Shown: in pieces, positions 63,039 to 64,000 of the stretch
Position numbering within the stretch: position 1 is the stretch's first letter
Layout of the letters: each line of letters opens with the position of its first letter
Source: DYJB01 sp963777165
Lineage (GTDB): Bacteria > Chloroflexota > Anaerolineae > Anaerolineales > E44-bin32
Assembly: GCA_963777165.1 (NCBI GenBank)
Contig: CAVZPO010000023.1
Coordinates: 620,001 to 684,000 of the forward strand
DNA length: 64,000 nucleotides
Direction of reading: 5' to 3'
The notes under the pieces: generated by a model
Database searches by the model: none
The model's input: only the letters and a program-made list of their open reading frames with translations
Told to the model about the DNA's origin: nothing
Program-made: the position numbers and the translations under genes

Positions 63039-63653
63039 ATGGCACTCATCCCGATGGTGATCGAAAGCTCCGGACGCGGCGAGCGGGCATACGACATCTA
63101 CTCGCTGCTCCTCAAGGAACGCATCATCTTCCTCGGTTCGGTCATCAACGACCAGGTCTCGAACTTGATGGTCGCCCAGCTGCTGTATCTGGACAATGAG
63201 GACTCGGAGCGGCCGATCCACATGTACATCAACTCGCCGGGCGGCGCGATCTACGCCGGCCTGGCGATCTATGACACGATGCAGCAGACGCGTGCCCCGA
63301 TCTCGACCGTCGCCGTCGGGGTGACGGCCTCGTTCGGCACGGTGCTGCTCACGGCCGGGACCAAAGGCATGCGCTACGCCCTGCCCCATGCCACCATCCA
63401 CCTGCACCAGCCCCTGGGCGGCGCCCAGGGCCAGGCAACCGACATCGAGATCCAGGCCAAAGAGATCTTGCGTCTGCGAGAGGAATTGAATACGATTCTC
63501 ATCAAGCACACGGGGCAGACGCTCGAGGTCATCGAACGGGACACCGAGCGCGACTTCTACATGGACGGCGAGGCTGCCAAGGTGTACGGGATCGTCGACC
63601 ACGTGCTCTATCCGGGCGACGACGTGGCGTCGAAGACCAAGAAAGGCGGGTAG
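63039..63653 (+). CDS. clpP: ATP-dependent Clp protease proteolytic subunit
   Basis: Serine peptidase of the ClpXP machine. From ATG 63039 the product has 204 residues: ERAYDIYSLLLKERIIFLGS, HMYINSPGGAIYAGLAIYDT, catalytic Ser in VTASFGTVLLTAGTKG, His in IHLHQPLGGAQGQATDIEIQ and Asp in ERDTERDFYMDGE. Ribosome-binding site AGGAG is not placed for 63039 but fits an ATG at 63020; one extra base in between would make MLSQNPLALIPMVIESS, a plausible true N-terminus. Either start gives a full enzyme. Confidence 0.94.
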   Translation: MALIPMVIESSGRGERAYDIYSLLLKERIIFLGSVINDQVSNLMVAQLLYLDNEDSERPIHMYINSPGGAIYAGLAIYDTMQQTRAPISTVAVGVTASFGTVLLTAGTKGMRYALPHATIHLHQPLGGAQGQATDIEIQAKEILRLREELNTILIKHTGQTLEVIERDTERDFYMDGEAAKVYGIVDHVLYPGDDVASKTKKGG

Positions 63654-63656
63654 CCC

Positions 63657-64000
63657 ATGACGCGGAAGGACCCGGCCGCTCCCGACGAGCGCCGGTGCTC
63701 GTTCTGCAATCGTGGCGAGGCCGAGGTCCAGCGGCTGATCACCGGGCCTGAGGCCGTCAATATCTGCAATGAGTGCGTCGAGCTGTGCCGGGACATCCTC
63801 GAAGGTGATGTCCCGCGGGCCGGCCAGCCGCCTCTGGCGGCGTATGGTCGGCCGACGCTGGCCCCCCACCAGATCTTCGCCAAGCTCGAGGAGTACGTCG
63901 TCGGCCAGGAGGATGCCAAACGCGTCCTGTCAGTGGCTGTCTACAACCACTACAAGCGCATCCTCAGCCGCGGCACGGCGGACGTCGAGCTCGACAAGAG
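63657..64000 (+). CDS. clpX: ATP-dependent Clp protease ATPase subunit (partial)
   Basis: AAA+ unfoldase that feeds ClpP. ATG 63657, 3 bases after the clpP stop. Runs off the window after 114 codons. N-terminal C4 zinc domain: RRCSFCNRGEAEVQRLITGP then ICNECVELC; then LAPHQIFAKLEEYVVGQEDA and KRVLSVAVYNHYKRI, the start of the AAA+ domain. The Walker motifs are outside. Confidence 0.93.
   Translation, partial: MTRKDPAAPDERRCSFCNRGEAEVQRLITGPEAVNICNECVELCRDILEGDVPRAGQPPLAAYGRPTLAPHQIFAKLEEYVVGQEDAKRVLSVAVYNHYKRILSRGTADVELDK

Noticed and set aside
1..64000. CRISPR arrays, prophage, integrases, insertion sequences other than the RAYT, rRNA
   Set aside because: No regularly spaced repeats, phage structural genes, integrases or rRNA-like stretches were seen.

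Overview
The window looks like part of a GC-rich bacterial chromosome, most likely Chloroflexota (Anaerolineae-like). This is inferred from gene content: paired DUF2298 'YYY' membrane proteins with GT-C glycosyltransferases, mevalonate kinase followed by isopentenyl phosphate kinase, a SufR/SufT-flanked suf operon, and dense ATGA/GTGA gene overlaps. No rRNA gene, CRISPR array or prophage is visible. Two tRNAs (Thr-CGT, Leu-TAG) and one degenerate RAYT transposase carrying a 34-bp palindrome are present.

Layout. 1-9.3 kb: a YdcF-like protein, a GT4 glycosyltransferase, tRNA-Thr, a YbaK-type deacylase, udk, cyclophilin, a VTT membrane protein, a GNAT/epimerase pair and fabF-fabH. 9.4-15 kb: thioredoxin, a zinc-ribbon protein, scpA, a VanZ-like protein, a DUF255 protein and an HD protein. 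15-18 kb: glmS behind a long leader, then the RAYT. 18-34.7 kb, all on the minus strand: plsC, cmk, and a run of membrane glycosyltransferases (GT-C, YYY, PMT-YYY fusion, GT-C), a methyltransferase, a GT4 and a YbhN-type protein. This is the most unusual block and looks like an envelope or glycoprotein glycosylation locus. 34.8-37.5 kb: lepA and tlyA. 37.8-40.4 kb: a ubiA-mvk-ipk operon (isoprenoid/polyprenyl-phosphate supply). 40.5-44.4 kb: panB, an unrecognised 421-aa gene, an SH3-like lipoprotein and a coiled-coil protein. 44.6-54.6 kb: ppdK, then the sufC-B-D-(unknown)-S-U-Rieske operon with divergent sufR-sufT. 54.7-59.2 kb: a small ECF-sigma/DUF4129 operon divergent from dinG. 59.3-64 kb: efp, a Cys-rich protein, a HAD-DinB fusion, tRNA-Leu, tig, clpP and clpX (cut by the window end).

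Reading frames. At least fourteen times a well-conserved protein continues in the next frame as if one base had been inserted (GT4, ybaK, DUF255, YYY, PMT-YYY junction, second GT4, lepA twice, the 421-aa gene, ppdK, sufS twice, HAD-DinB, tig). Because they hit housekeeping genes, share no slippery motif, and restoring one base gives family-typical lengths, I read them as sequencing or assembly errors and annotate each as one gene. Three deletion-type shifts (RAYT, and two in the DUF4129 gene) are less clear.

How the genes may work together. The isoprenoid operon could feed polyprenyl-phosphate carriers; the UbiA protein resembles enzymes that load such a carrier with a pentose. The YYY/PMT/GT-C proteins could use these lipid-linked sugars outside the membrane, with the GT4, methyltransferase and YbhN-like proteins acting inside. 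This link is inference from families and proximity only.
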